A stretch of DNA of 64,000 nt from Hyaloperonospora brassicae (taxonomy: Eukaryota > Oomycota > Peronosporomycetes > Peronosporales > Peronosporaceae), in contig CANTFL010000090.1 in the NCBI GenBank assembly GCA_947650285.1, positions 1,116,001 to 1,180,000 of the forward strand, given 5' to 3'. Made by a program: the position numbers and the translations under genes. Below the pieces are notes generated by a model, which saw only the letters and a list, made by a program, of their open reading frames with translations, was not told the origin of the DNA and made no database searches. Below, one piece after another: positions 31,529 to 45,512 of this stretch; position 1 is the first letter of the stretch; each line of letters begins with the position of its first letter.

Positions 31529-34492
31529 TTTAGTTTTGGGATTTGGGATTTGGGATTGCGGTTTTGGGTTTGAGGATTGAGGATGTGGGGTGGCGGTAAG
31601 AGGGATAGAAATTTCTTGGTTGGCTGCGGGTGAAGAGCTGCTGCGGATACATTCGCCTGACGACGACAGCGGTTGACGAGGGACTTTGTTGAGCAGTCGC
31701 GACTGGTTCGACCTGCGCTACCGACAGATGGAATGGATTATGGGGAACATGATGATGTCAGATACAATGCTCTCAATGCGGTCGCTGTGGGCCATTTGTA
31801 AGGAATGTGCTGACGCAGAGAGGCATCGGCAAAAGACGCTGCACGACTGTGGTCTCGAGATCGAGAGGCTGTTGTATGTGATTGTGCTGGAAAGGACGCT
31901 CACGCACGGACCGTAATGGTTCTACTACGCGCTGTTTGGGTACCGAGAACGGGCATTGACCCCCAACGGCGTTGTCGATACGAAACTGCGACAGACAGGG
32001 TCATTGGTCAAAGACCTCTCGTCAAGCAGGGCAGGAAGCAGTAGCACGGGTCGTGCCCACAACACGTCTAGCAGCGCGCCTGATCAGGGGGTCCTTGGTT
32101 CATCAACTTTGGCTCGTGGCCACTGGCACGCCTTTGTTGTATCGGTTCTCTTGCAACCACTTGATGCCAGGACTCGTTGGATCAAGCCGTCCGGCAGCTG
32201 ACAGATATGCAACAGCTACGGCATAGATCCGGGTGGTCGGTACCAGGAGTGACAGAAGCAGCGTCGATCAATCGAAGGCCTCCAAATTCGATATGATGCG
32301 TGTGGACGTAGCAGGCCCATTCGCGAAGCTGAAGGCCCATAAGCAACCCTGTTCATGTGCTGGTGTATTTCCATTGACGTTGTGCTTCATTGTTTGCTTG
32401 TTTGTCCGTACTGGATAGAGAACGATCGAATAATGTTGGACGTGAATTCATGAGTGAAAGTAGAGCTGGAGCATACAGGCTGTTGATATGAAAGACTTCT
32501 CTCCGTGCGTGTAACACGCGACCCTTTTTCAACGTGCCAGACCCAGAGGACGCTCTGACCCCATGCGTTTTTCTTTGCTCTGTCTTCCTCTGCGTATGCT
32601 AACAAGCGTCGACTTCGTTGAGACAAACATATTAGAAACAGTCGATCGAAAGCGTCGGCGTGGGCTAACTGGAAGTGCTAGTGAAGGTATCCATTACATA
32701 TTTGATTTCTATCGCATCGCCATTTCTATCGCATCGAAAGTCAGATCGGAGGATGGATCCACGTGCACACCGTAGTCTCACTGAGGGCACAAGTTGATCA
32801 AGTACAGCAGCTCTACCTTTTGCGAGACCCCTTTCGCCCTGCGTCAAGCAATCATCGCTAGCAATGTTGACACAACTTAGCTAGAGGCCGCACAGATGGG
32901 TGTGTGCCCTTGGTACATCATTGTTACCGACTTCTGTCGGTTAAGCACGTAACATGATAGCACAAGAATGCAACGTCGTCACAGGGTGCTTCTTGCTTGG
33001 TAAGTTTGTTCTAAACAGCTCTAATTGTGACCTCTTTCATAGGTAGTTGTACCTTAAAGATATGTCATGTGCGTTGAGCTGCAAAGTCGAATCAGAATAG
33101 ACGCTACGAACACATTTACTGAGTCGCGATGGCGGCTAAAACATCCTCAGGATCCTCGTAGATTTCTGCCATAGCCAACTAATCAATAGTTCGTGTTCGG
33201 ATTTCGTCATTTACCCTGAAGCGGCATGACTGCGTCACAAGTCGAGTTGGGGAAATGTTTTTACTATAAGTTTGTGCATCGCAGCACGGCACTTTTCATC
33301 AAATGGGTACAAGCGAACATGTACAGGCATGCTCCAGGTACATTACTGCAGCAGCACGAATCAATTCTTCACTGTTGAGGACGCAAGAAGCTGTAGTATA
33401 TCTTCTTGCGTCCGTCATGAACACAGGTCTTTCTGTGTTGGAGCCATTGTAGAAAGAGGTATCACACGCGCTGTATGCCTTTCGATTGGATGCCTTTAGA
33501 TGCATGAACTTGAAATCACTTACGAGCAACGGAGGCAGATGACTTCCGCAAGAGACGGCAATCGACCTTGTTGCAGAGGCTGCAGCATACTAGATTGGGG
33601 ATATGTACTGTAAGATGTGACTGACGCATCAAGCGGTATCTGATGGTTTGTTTACCGCCCGATAAATAACGTCACGTTGCTTTTGACTCCTTCACCCGAT
33701 CCTATAGTTCGACTTTGTACTATGTGAAGCTATCCCCTTTACGGTATTGTTTTATGTCAGGAGACGAGACATCGCCGTGCTCGAATAATTATCACACAAT
33801 GCTGAACCAGAAGTGCAACATATGCCCGAAGATGATTAACGTATGACCCAAGGCAGCATGAGAATATACACGGACAAACAACATCAAGTGAAGACGAGAT
33901 AGTGAAGAGCTGAGGAAATGATGGTGGCGCTATTGCAGGTGTCACGCGGATGCCAGCGGACGTTCAGCGTGAACTGCAGGCTAACAAAAGACATAATGCT
34001 GAGGGGATATGGGTCGCCACGAAGAAGATGTTGATGGTGGGAATAATATTGGTGTTGATCCTTATCTTGCCGTCCATCCTCAACATATCTCATTAGACCC
34101 CTTTCGCAACTGTGAGCGGTTCACTCAATACGTCTCTTTCTTCGTGTTACAGCTTGCAGCGTTCTTTACAACCTCTGCATAAGCCATACAAGCGGTACGT
34201 ACGTTCCATTAACAACCTGCGCTTTTGCGACAACCAATCCGCCCCTTCTGTCGCGCGTCGTCGTCACGTTGTCCATCAAAGACGTATACTTTACGTCTAC
34301 CAAACGACCCCCCGCCCGTCTCTTGTCGTACATAAAAAGCCCAAACGCACCACAGCCAGTCAATCTGTCGACCAGTCAATCAGTTCGTCAATCAGTTCGT
34401 CAATCAGTCAGTCACTTGAGCCGATCCATTTTCGGCCGTCCATTCGTCACGTAACGCGTCCGTGACCGCCTTCCACCACCCAAAGCGTCTCC
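31529..34492. other. Long intergenic interval
   Basis: No gene is supported. A 76-codon + frame at 31686-31916 and fragments at 31956-32420 have no recognisable family. Near 34377-34415 a short tandem repeat (CAGT-CAATCAGTTCGT units) lies upstream of the WD40 gene. The last 60 bases before 34493 are pyrimidine-rich, as expected near a transcription start. Confidence 0.4.
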
Positions 34493-35626
34493 ATGCGCGC
34501 GGCAATAGCTCACGGCGGCTTTACGCTCGCGCAGACCGCTGTCGCGTCCTTTGCCGCCCCGTCGAGCGACGCCGTCGAGTACGACTACGTGTTGGACTGC
34601 CAGCCGCTGGCGGCCCGTAGCGGCCTCGCCATTGCGCTGTCCACCCACACGCTGCAGCTCCGCAGCCTCGAGACACTGGCGCTGTGCCACGAGTTTATCG
34701 CCCACAAGAGTACGATCCGCGAGGTGTGGACGTCGCAGGTATCGCCGCACCAAGTGGCGACGGGCTCGAGCGACCAGTGCGTGAAGCTCTGGGACACGCG
34801 CATGGCGCTGGCGGCCCGGACAGTGCCAGTGGGTCACGAGGTCTGGAGTCTGTCCATTGGGTGGGAGGAGACGCTGTTGGCCGTCGGGACTGACGAGGGG
34901 GCGCTGCTGTACGACGTGCGCACGGGCGCGACACTCTGTGCGTACAGCGAGAGCCATGTCGACGCCGTCACACAAGTGCGGTTCCACCCGACGCAGCCGG
35001 CGTTTGTCGCCACTGCTTCGGAAGATGGCGTCGTGTGTCTGTTTGACAGCCGCATTGCAGACGAAGACGAGGCGCTCGAGAGCGTCTTGAACGTCGAGAG
35101 CGCTGTGACGACGTTGGGGTTCTTTGGCCCCGCGCTCGAGAACGTCTACTGCCTCACGGGCACTGAGACGCTGGACCTGTGGAACATCTGGACAGCAGAG
35201 AGGCTGCATCACTACGACACGATCCGAGACGACTGCAACGGCATTGGCGTCGCAACGGACTACTTCATTGACTGCGTGTACGACAGCAGCGCCGACGAGC
35301 TCTTTGTGCTCGGCGGGACCCACGATGGCGACATGAACGCTATTGGCGTTGGGGTACAGGCTGCCTCGAAGGGACAACTGCAGCACGCAGCGGCGGTCAA
35401 GGGCGGCCATAAAGCGTGCGTCCGCTGCTTGTACTACGACAAAGAGAGCGCGACGCTGTACACAGGAGGTGAGGACACGCGGCTTTGTCAGTGGACGGTG
35501 CCCGACACGGCGGGCGCTCGGACGAGCTATTCTCGCAACGCGTCATTGAGCGCTTTGAACAAGAAGGCGACGGACGTTGACCCTACAGGTATCCGGAAAG
35601 CCCGCAAGGCTTCGCGTCCATACTAA
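34493..35626 (+). CDS. WDR89: WD40 repeat protein, WDR89-like
   Basis: A 377-residue intronless protein with six to seven WD40 repeats forming a beta-propeller. The clearest repeats are VATGSSDQCVKLWDTR (about residue 97), FVATASEDGVVCLFDSR (about 180) and TLYTGGEDTRLCQWTVP (about 330). The gap between them contains an insert (CNGIGVATDYFIDCVYD) and a late GGTHDGDMNAIGV, the layout of WDR89. WDR89 function is poorly known; yeast relatives are linked to histone and nucleosome handling, which I would not assign here. The basic C terminus (RKARKASRPY) may be disordered. The ATG at 34493 follows a pyrimidine-rich leader. Confidence 0.85.
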   Translation: MRAAIAHGGFTLAQTAVASFAAPSSDAVEYDYVLDCQPLAARSGLAIALSTHTLQLRSLETLALCHEFIAHKSTIREVWTSQVSPHQVATGSSDQCVKLWDTRMALAARTVPVGHEVWSLSIGWEETLLAVGTDEGALLYDVRTGATLCAYSESHVDAVTQVRFHPTQPAFVATASEDGVVCLFDSRIADEDEALESVLNVESAVTTLGFFGPALENVYCLTGTETLDLWNIWTAERLHHYDTIRDDCNGIGVATDYFIDCVYDSSADELFVLGGTHDGDMNAIGVGVQAASKGQLQHAAAVKGGHKACVRCLYYDKESATLYTGGEDTRLCQWTVPDTAGARTSYSRNASLSALNKKATDVDPTGIRKARKASRPY

Positions 35627-36889
35627 GCAGCGGGTGCTTTGTTTGGAACGTGACCGCGCGCGACGTGCACTACTGCCACCGCTTTGTGCCGCACGTGCGC
35701 GTGTATGGATTCAGGAAATGGGACACGAGCAACAGAGAGGCGGCCAAAGTATCTGATCGATTTTGTGCTAAGCATACCGCTACTCGCAGAGCAGTTGTTT
35801 GTGCTGTTGCTGGTGGGCCGACCTTCATGAGAAGCAGCAGCTGTCAATGACCACCTCTGTATCGTGTTCGAGGTCATATGAATGATCACGTCTGATGCGT
35901 GCGTCAACTAGACGGAAAGCGAAAGACTGAGCAATTCTTCTTGCAAAGAAAAGCTCGACTTGCGTCGATTGCATAGCGATCGAGAGCGGTTTTTGAAATT
36001 CGTCCAGAGGACTGTTACCGTATCGAGGAGTACCGATGCACTGCAAGTTACGTATACACGTTTGGAGTACGAGCTGATGATCGCCATCGCCAACACCTCA
36101 TGAGCATCCACGGACAGTCGGCCATATCACGAGGACGCTATTGATGATGACATCGTGTGGATCGAAGCAAGTGATGTGGAGACACTGACCATGTCGGGCC
36201 TCACTACTGAGCAGCTTTACTGCGTGTGTGCCGTGTGCTTGACGATTTGACAGACGTGCTTGTAATGTGCCGCTCAAACGTCAAGAGTGGAATAGTGCAA
36301 GCGGTACGCGATCGAATGGGGAGCGCTTGTTGCTCGTATGGGAACACAAAGTGGATGCGTAACGATGTGACACTTGATTTCGCTTGCAACAGAATGTGTA
36401 TGCAGTGCAATCTCCGAAGCGTAGAGCTCTGACGAGCGAGTACTGTGTCCGTGCTCGTCAGTGCGACCTGACAATAGCTGTGTAACTTCTGACACGCAGT
36501 TTGTTATTTACTCGCTCGACTTTTGCGTCGCATAGCCGCTTGCATCTCATCCTCTACTTCCCCGACTGTGCAACTGGCTCAGTGCTGCAAGCACAGAGGG
36601 TTACTTCGACGTCTACTCTATTCGACTCGTTGCACTTGATTGACATCGGCGCTTTTCGTCGATCCCAACGGACTTGGCAGTCATATGCTATCTACAAACA
36701 TTGCAATGCACCATTCATAGTCCATCTCGTTACAATCAGGTGGTCTCCGACATCTGACAATTACGTAGCTGTCCTTTACGTTCACAAGTGCTCTTGGCCA
36801 CTGTCAAAGTGCACGATGCAAACTGTGTTCGTATAGCAGGACATGCGACTACTTCTTGGACTGAAACGTGCGTCATCTCAAATTAATTC
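35627..36889. other. Intergenic between the WD40 gene and APC6
   Basis: The two genes converge here. Open frames are short and carry no motifs. Nothing else was seen. Confidence 0.4.
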
Positions 36890-39800
36890 CTATGTAATGT
36901 CATCTTCGTCCATACTCAACGCAGAGTTGTCCTCTGAGAAGTCCAGGCTCGAGCTCATACTGCATTCGATACTGGTGTTAGATCGATCCAGACGTCGGAA
37001 CGTTCCCGCGCTGGTATCGACTTTCGCTGCTCGACGGGCAGTAAGAGGGGTGAGACCACTCGTCTTGGGACCATTTCTCGGTGGTGGGTCTGCGAATTCA
37101 GGGAGCGAGCTGAGTCCGGCAGATAGCGATTCTTCAAACGCGATAGTTATCATGGAGCCCGCGAGGGTATCTTCGGGGGCGTATGCGAGGGCCTAAATTG
37201 CAGAAACAGCACAGCGTGAAAGATCGAAGTTACATCAAGGAGCGTCATCTGGCTTTACCTGATGGTAGAATTCAATCGCTTGATGCAGGTCTCCCTTCAT
37301 ATGGTAGGTGAAACCGAGTGAAGCTAGTGTCGACGCCTATTGCACAACACGAAACGACGCGGGTCAACCCAAAAGTCTTGCATCGATGCTCCTTGTGGTC
37401 TTGATGTAACGTACATTCCGAGGTGCTAGTCGGAGTGCACTTTGGAAATAGTAAATGGCCTTGTCAAATTTTCTGGCGACGTAAAAGCATCAGACAAGCC
37501 GTCGAACAAATTCCAAACCGTTACTGCATCACTACCGCGCGTACCGAAGTTTGCGGTATGAGTATCCAAGGTTGTACAGCGTTGGTTCCCACACTTCCAT
37601 CAGTCGCTTAAGCAAACAAACAGTCGTATGTAAGATTTTCAGCGGACGTCAAGAGCCATGACATCGATGCTTACCTCAGGAAGACCCTTGCACAGCTGCA
37701 GAGCTTTTGTAAACATCTCGATTGCTTTGGAGAACTCTTTTTGCTTGTAGTAGACACTGCCCAGTTCGTTGTAAACCAACGGGTCGGACGGGCACAGGAC
37801 TCCTGCTTGCCGGATAAATTCTTGGGCTTGGGCCAAATTATTCGTACGAAGAAACTCCATTCCAATGTACAGAGTCGGCAGGTGTGATCCTGGAAAGAGA
37901 CCTGAAGCAGTTCGGTACGACGACATTGCCTGGTCACTTTCATCCTGAGCGGCAAACGAGTTTCCAAATGCAATCCATGCGGGCGCAAAGCTTGGCTCTA
38001 ACGATGTTGCCTTGCTGCAAAACACATGACGAACGTTTACGACGTATGCTTCGATGTCACCGAGCAAACTTTGTCACGTACTGAAAATAGCGCTGTGCAG
38101 CCTCAAATTTCTGCAGCAAAAGGTAGTAGCAGCCCACTGTATACCAAGCCGATGCTTTGGTGGGGTATACGTCCACCTAGAGGTCAAAGAAGATGCACAC
38201 TTAGTGTTACATGATTGTCACGAGACGAGCACACAACTCAGCAACACAAACGCTAGCGAACCATTTGGTGTGCGTACTGGAAGAGCTCGCGCTTCTTGCC
38301 AAGCTCCACCAGCGTACACACGTACACGGAAATCACGCGGAAATTGAATGGATCTCGATCACGCACACTAACGTATTCGTGTACAAGCTGTGAGCTTCTT
38401 TCTACCCGCTAAATGAATGACAACGGATTAGCACCAGACCAAACGCATGTACCTTTTACATATGGCATACGCCCGCTGTAGGTCATGCTGGTAATAACAC
38501 GTCTCTGCTCGTGTGACATTCTGTGTTCACATCAGAGAAGACATATTGGGTTCAGCCAAGTCGCTTGCACCAACTGAAATCGATGACCACGTACGAGGTG
38601 TGCATTCTCCACAAGCCCAAAACGTTGCTCCACCCCGGCGAATTTGTCGTCAATAGACTGTCCTAAATCGTACTACCGAGTCACATAAAAGACCGCGTGA
38701 GAAACTTGGACTGCAGCATAGTATCGATATACAAGAATCACCTTTCCAACGTGCGTCTTATACAGACGCTCCAGCAACTGCGTCTCATCTTGCGAAAAGT
38801 CTAGCGATGCAACAAGCTCTTTCTCCTCTTGGGGTGAAAGCATGTGTTTGTCAAATAAATGGAAAAACGCCTCCGAGCAGTGCACGTCGCATCGCAGCGC
38901 GATACGAAAGTAAGTCGTCGCGTTCTCGCGGTTGCCAATGGCCTCGAACGTCTCGCCCATCAAGAGAGCCAGCGATGCTACCACGTTCATTCCCTGTGCT
39001 TCGCTCACTGCAGTACCGACCGGCTGCATGTTCGTGGCCAGCCGCACAACATCCTGCTCTTGGTCCGGCAGCACTGCTTTCAAGAACTCCAAGCACTCGT
39101 CTTTTTGCTTGATCGCCAGCTAGAAACCCACAACCACCACCAGTCAGCCTCGAGCTCACAGAACCTCGAAACGTCAACGCCAAATTTCGACACCGCAGCA
39201 TCGTAGCCCTACCATACACTTGCCCAGCAACCACGCTGCACGCAGCGTCACATGACGAGACAGCTTGCTCCTCGTCAGTTTGCTGCCGTCCACGTCCACC
39301 AATCCAGCTCTCTTTACTGCATGAATCGCGCGATGGAACTCGTGGTTCCAGTAGCACGCGTCCGCAAACAGCAGCACATCGTGCTCGTCGACACCAGCTC
39401 CAGCTCCAGCACCAACAACAGCTCCAGCAGCAGCTCCAGCTCCACTGTCAACGTCACTGTCTCGTACAGTCACGAGTTTGTCCGCGTAAAACAGCGCAGC
39501 CGCAACGTGGTGCTGCTCAATGCACTTTCGGACGCGCCGTCTCAGTGTCTCTTTTAGTTCCGTCCGTCTCGTGCCCACCGCTGCGTCTCGTGCGTCAAAC
39601 ACCTCACGTCGCTCTCGTCTTTCGATGCCGCTCAACAGTCCAAGCGGCCGCAGCCCTTTTTCGCCCCTTCTCTGCGCCACAGGCGCTTCACACAGCGTCC
39701 TCCGCTGCCCATCGTCCTGCTCGTCCGCCCGTGGAATGGTACTGTGGTCGCTATCCGCTCGCTCATTGGTCAATAATGCGATCGACTCGGGACCAATCAC

Positions 39801-39959
39801 GCTGCTTGGCGCCACCCGCCGCCGCCGCTTCGTCGCTGGCGCTGCGGCGCTGGACGCCAACGAGTCGAACGCGAGTGTGCGTGTGGTGCACTCGGGTGTC
39901 TGTGCTACAGGCGACGCGTTGCGCGCGGCAGCCGACGGTCGTCTCGGCGATGGCGCCAT
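36890..39959 (-). CDS. CDC16: Anaphase-promoting complex subunit 6 (CDC16), TPR protein
   Basis: APC6 is a TPR scaffold of the APC/C ubiquitin ligase that drives exit from mitosis. Eleven exons: 39213-39959, 38742-39119, 38595-38672, 38453-38520, 38262-38367, 38082-38176, 37675-38014, 37545-37606, 37415-37472, 37259-37336 and 36890-37192. They sum to 2313 nt (770 aa). Joins rebuild family sequence, for example YPTKASAWYTVGCYYLLL, then LEPSFAPAWIAFGNSF, LYIGMEFLRTNNLAQAQ, WEPTLYNLGYSYRKLRKFDK and LGFTYHMKGDLHQAIEFYH, matching the TPR array of human CDC16. The long first exon encodes a disordered, Arg/Ala-rich N terminus with an Ala/Gly-rich insert, longer than in animals. The Ser/Asp-rich tail after the last TPR is a likely phosphorylation region. 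Confidence 0.93.
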
Positions 39960-42900
39960 CGTCGGACGTGGTGGTGTATCGGATCTGGCGGTGGCGATTC
40001 GTGCTTTTATCAGCTGCTGAAACGGGTTTTAGGCGGCGAAATGCGGGTAAAAGCAGCGAATCGGACGATTGAGGTCCGCGGAGAAGAAGCACAACTTGCA
40101 TCCAGCTGTGCTTTTTGTCTCTTCGGTAGAAACATATGTACAAAAAGAAGAAGAAGAAGAGCTTTTTGTCGTCTCACTGTAATGACTACTCGTCCTGATT
40201 GCAGATTCGGACGTGACGTCCGGGTTTCGTTCCCAGACGCTCTGCGTTTGTATTGTGGTCGGCTCTATTGACGAGCGCAGCAAAAGTATGTATTGTCTCG
40301 ATGCGTTTTTAGTGACGACGTCCATTTCTACGTCCGACCTGACATTGCTCGAGGATGCAACTTGGGCTGACTAAGCTTACGTCAGATCTTCGTCATCATA
40401 TGCACCACACCGTCAAGAGAGGTAACTAAGGTTTTTCAGCGTCTGCCGTCGCTCCTCTCCTGCGGCACTTTATGTTACGCTGCAGCACCAACTAGTGACT
40501 GCGACGAGTGCACGTCGATGAAGTTTACGGCAATTGACATCGAAAGGTTCAAAGCAGTTGAAATCGAGGGGTTCAAGGCAGTAAATGTGACACACGGAAG
40601 CTGAGGCATTAAGCCTAGTGTCAAAAAAATTTGCAGGAAAAAAATTCCGAGAAAGACTCAGCAAAGCAGGACGTAGTAGTGACAAAGAATTAACCACGTA
40701 TTTTATAATACTCGCGTCGCTAGCTCTCGAAATATAACACTTCCAACCGTATCTGCTCTTTCTGATACATCAATACTTGACGCAGACTTCCTTCGTTCGA
40801 GTCTATCGCGAACAGAGCGTCGAACCCGAGAAAAAAAGAAAGACGTGCTCTCTCGTTGACGTTAACTCGACTTGCTTGGGCTCCGTTATAGCATAATTGT
40901 ATCTGAGAACGTTGCATCTACACTGACTACAGTGCAAGAGATCAACAGTCATGACAGAGTGAGCTTAGTGCACCTTATACATCACGTACGCAACGAGCAG
41001 GGAGCGTTCAGCAAAACAACCAAGTTGGACGAAAAGAAGCAGGATTCACGATTTGGTATTGTCAAATGCATCGGTACAAATCATCAAATAAACTTTTGTA
41101 AACTACGTCTGTATGCCAAAACATGCACCTCAAATGTCTGCCTTCTTTTTTCTGCGTGGTCGTTCTCAGTAGTGAAAAGTAGACATGCACCGTGGTCGAT
41201 ATGGATATCAATCATCGAAGATATCTCCACATATTACTGACTTAACCATGTTAGGTAAGAAAGAGAAGATTTGAGGTATGTTCAGCTACGCGAACGACGC
41301 ACTGTATCCGGCTTTGATCGCCACTCTCCGGCGATGTGTGATGGTACCGCCCCACGCGGGTACAGTAGATCCACGCACCTCCTGGTCCCAGTGCCAGTGC
41401 TTTTCACTCGACAACATGGGTCGGTATGTTGGGTGACTGCACATGGCTGATTATAAAATTACCTAAATAGGTGCTGCCCACATCGACGTTGTACTTATGT
41501 ATCGGTCATCAGACGTTGCCGTATTGCATCCTTACTTCTTTATGTATCGAATGACTCACATAGACGTTGTCACGTTCGTCTCCCTCCGCGTCCTGGGTCA
41601 CATCGTGCATTTACCATAGCGTCATGTGCTACTTATTCGAAAGGCACTACCGGAGAGATCGCAGGGATTGTTTCGACATTATACATTTGTCAGCGCAAAA
41701 GCCTTCGGAGCTATGTTGTTCTCCTTGACGGAGATCGAACAATATACAATCGTTGTATTCATTCAATACACATTTGGCTTAGCGATATAGGTATTGCAGC
41801 ACTGCTGAGTTGATGAGGTTAGACGCTTATCCATAAGGGCATCGAAAAAATGTGTTGAGTGTTAGAAGCAACATTTGGCAAGAGCCTTAACTGTAGATAT
41901 TTTACTCGACCATACGGACGCTTCGTTAATTTCTCACTCCGATTAATCTTTAGCAGTTGCTACGTAGCAACGAAGCGGGAGCCGCACATCTGGTCCTTTT
42001 CTACGCACAGCCGGCTGTTAGGTGTTTCGAAATTCCTCCCGACAGCTTATTGTATGAAAGCCCATCGGCAACATTTTCCTCTGAATTTGCAGTTTTGCAA
42101 TTGCATTTAATCTGTATATCATAAGCTTCAGTCTTAACATATCGAGAGCTACATGGTTTTCCTGGCCCTTCGCTTTATGTCGCCTGGGAGACCACGAGGC
42201 AACCATATTGACGCGAGCCCGTCTCTGGATAATATCTCCCCGTTACATCACAATTGTATCGTTTACAAGCGGATTTAGCTGCAGGCTTATATGATGGGTC
42301 GTGCAGGGACCGGCCGCAAGATGTTGTATAAACAATCTAGTATGTGTCTTCCCATCAATGACCTCGCACACGATAGAGCTCACAAAACATTATGTGTACT
42401 TGGCGTTGTCGAGACAACTGCGCCTACTCTGATTGACTTAAATATTCTACATAGAGCCCTAGATTTGATTTATAGCAGGATACCGAAGTTAGGGCTCGAA
42501 ATGTGAAATGTTTAAACATAGTAGCTGTTCGCTTGTCTGATCCGCGCCTTGATGCTCTCATACGACTCAAAAACATGTGAACCGTGACGCTTGGTTCCCA
42601 ATGCTCAAGTTATGGCTTGTCCGGTCAGCTTCGACATGCCAATATACGCCTTCACCGCATCGCTTATCATCATGCAACAAGCTCCGATCGCATCGTCAGG
42701 TCGACGAGTAATCGTTACAAGAAGTTAATTTGCTGCTGTCTTATAGTAACAGATGAATGTCGCTTATGTCCTGGGGATAGCGCATATGCATCGATCCACA
42801 TTACCTGCTGCTTCCTGTTATCTCAACATCGATCTTTGTTTCGGGGTTCTCTCCGGTGCCTTGGATATCACCGCTCGTGCCACGTAAGTTGGTGCGGTCT

Positions 42901-45512
42901 CGATTCCGTGATAGACCAACCCAAGGTCCTTATGAAAATGTGTGCGAAGCACAAGATGCACTGTTACCACCTCGGAAACCTCGGTACCAGCTAGTAAGGC
43001 CTCTCAGAGAAGCATAAAACACCCAACTGCTAATAGTTGGGCTATCCGGTCTGGCAGGCAACCAGAGCAGCCGGTAAGCACCGCCCGTCCCGTGGGACGA
43101 TAACAACGACCGGGAAGGGACGTGTAGCCCCGCCCCGAAGAGATCATACCACGTCGTTAGGAGAACTATATGTTCCGGCTGGACCTACAGAAAGAAAAAA
43201 ACACCGATCTTTGTACAACCTCATCTCTTAGCATCAAAACAGTGCTGGTGAAGCAAGGTGACTGTTTTAGAGCCGCATCAAGTCCATGCTGAGGGTGCTT
43301 AGCAATTGTGGTATTTACTAGTGCCCCTATCGAGCGAACAACACGGCAATGGCGGCTACACCACAAGAGGTCGAACTCATTTGCTCGACTGCTTTTAATC
43401 GGACATCACCAACTCATTGGGGCTAGCCTTCACGGTTAACTAAAGCAAGCTCTTTCTTACCCACCCAGTCCAGGATGATGGGTTGTGGAAAGTTAGACGA
43501 ACGACGAAGTGCTTCTGGATGTAATGGGGAACCTCGCGCTTACAGTGCCATTAGTGTAAGCACCTAAGCTGGCTAATGCAGACAGGTGTCTCAAACTTCA
43601 CTTACACTCGTATGGAGAAAACGTGAGACAAGTACAAGAACGCTCACTAGTACGGAAGAAGGGGAAAGTATCTTGTATGAGTAAGTCTTTACTATCATTG
43701 GTTTGCAAATTACTCTGATTGGCATCTCGAGACAAATGTGTTTGTCGACTGCCTATACATTGCTCGTGCCGAGCGTCTGTCGTGGGTTGTTGACATTCGT
43801 AACTGATGTAATGGCCTATGTCAGCTTATGCGCAGCGTGTTGCTGCCGATTGTGACCTCTAACGGTGATCTTCTTGCTACGTTACCCTGCACGATAGTAT
43901 CGCCTACTATTGTTCGCTTCGATGACAGCTGTCCAGATTGACATTCGCTCTAACGCCGTGTCACGCTAAGGGCTCACCCCGGCACAGCGTTCGATCGGCT
44001 TCTTGGAGTGTCCACAAAATATGGCTTGTACATGACCGGGTGCCAACCTTCTCGATCGTGACTAACCGCGACCGTTTCTTTCCCTTCGCACATGCGTTGA
44101 AACATTATATGCTTTGCCGTCCCAAGCTGATCAGGGATAGCGCAAAGACACCTCATGGGCTCCTTGATCGACATTCGCGGCATGCACACATGATTGCAGC
44201 TTTCGTGTGAGCATATATTGTCAACACGGTTCGAACACGGGCTCATCGAGCTATAGCCACAAACATACACAGCTCTTGCTTTGCTTGTCGCCCGCCCATT
44301 CCATTCTCGCATTCTCAAGATCAAAACAAGCGGCACCGGTCTGGACACTTTTGGTCTTAGCTGTTGCGACGAGTAACATCTCGTAGCCGAAGGTGGCGGC
44401 TTTGCTTCGTTATAGCGTGCGCGCAAGAGCTGGAATACGGTAAAGCGTTTACTCAGCTGGCGACCATCTCGACTATCGATCCATCCTTAGCTCACATCCA
44501 CTACAGCAAGCATGTTGTTTGTACGGCAGAAGAACGTGATGAGGTGTACCTCAACCGTTGCTACAGCGGAGACCTTAGTGGTAGAAGACAGCGTCGACTG
44601 CATAAGCGTTTCCTGATGACACATTGCTCTGTACACTAAACTGTAAGGCCCATTTTGGGGTGAGTTCGAGGCTGCAGCGCATGATCGGATCTACGAGTCG
44701 TCACCATTGCTGCAGCGAGCCAAAGGCTCATGTCAATGTCGTGCATCACACAACTGCAATCCGAACACGTCGAATGACGATGAGACGATTGTCTACGGTT
44801 CGGTCTGCAGCACCACGCGGACCGACTGCATGGACACAAACCTCCTGCATGCTCGGCTGTTGCGAGAATGCGTCTGTGAGAAGGAAGTCCGGGCGATCGA
44901 CCATCGCGTGGCGGACGTGGTGAGTGGAAAGCCGAAAGAATAAGCAGTTAGTAGGGGTGAACGTGCGGCTATGATCCATATACGCGCCTGTTGTAGTAGA
45001 CAGGAGAGTTCAAGAGAGCTGTCGAAAGCACATAGCCGGGAGGCAGACGTGTGTAGCGCATACGCTGGACGGCCACAGCGTATCTGCCCCGGTGGACAGT
45101 GCCGTGAAGATGGTGGGGTGATAGGCGACAGCGGACGGACCAGTTTCACCTGACCTCATCAAGCTGCCAGCAAACAGTCTCGCCATGTCACCGTTTGCCC
45201 GTGTCGAAATCCAGGAAGCACCAACGTCGTGCCACGTACAATCCAACCAGATCAGGCCATGCACATGTCTTGTTACCACTCATTCAAGGACGAAGGTGGC
45301 AAGTGTCTGGTCTTGTTCCTCTGATCACTGAGGTTGAGCATACGTACGGACACTCCAAAGCGCTCACCGACGAGTCGAAACGTCGCACGTGATGCGTCAA
45401 CGCGTTACGTTCGAAAAGGCGCTACCTAACGAGACGGAGTGCACAGAGGGGCACATCCGCCAGTGTCTCTATTGAGCATTTGGAGTTTGGCGCTCAACTA
45501 CGAAAGAAGTCC
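39960..45512. other. 5.5-kb gene-poor interval
   Basis: No frame has recognisable domains or convincing splice structure. Several stretches look like eroded repeats, notably the GC-rich 43030-43190 segment and the 43400-43620 segment, which resemble LTR-type sequence in composition. I cannot assign them to a family. The interval lies upstream of the RXLR-like gene, fitting the usual position of such genes at the edge of repeat-rich blocks. Confidence 0.45.

Noticed and set aside
34412..35410. 332-codon minus frame
   Set aside because: Antisense to the WD40 gene and without domain features.
43037..43231. GC-rich segment as an RNA gene or LTR
   Set aside because: It has no cloverleaf or rRNA-like signature and no matching partner copy in the window, so I cannot support either.
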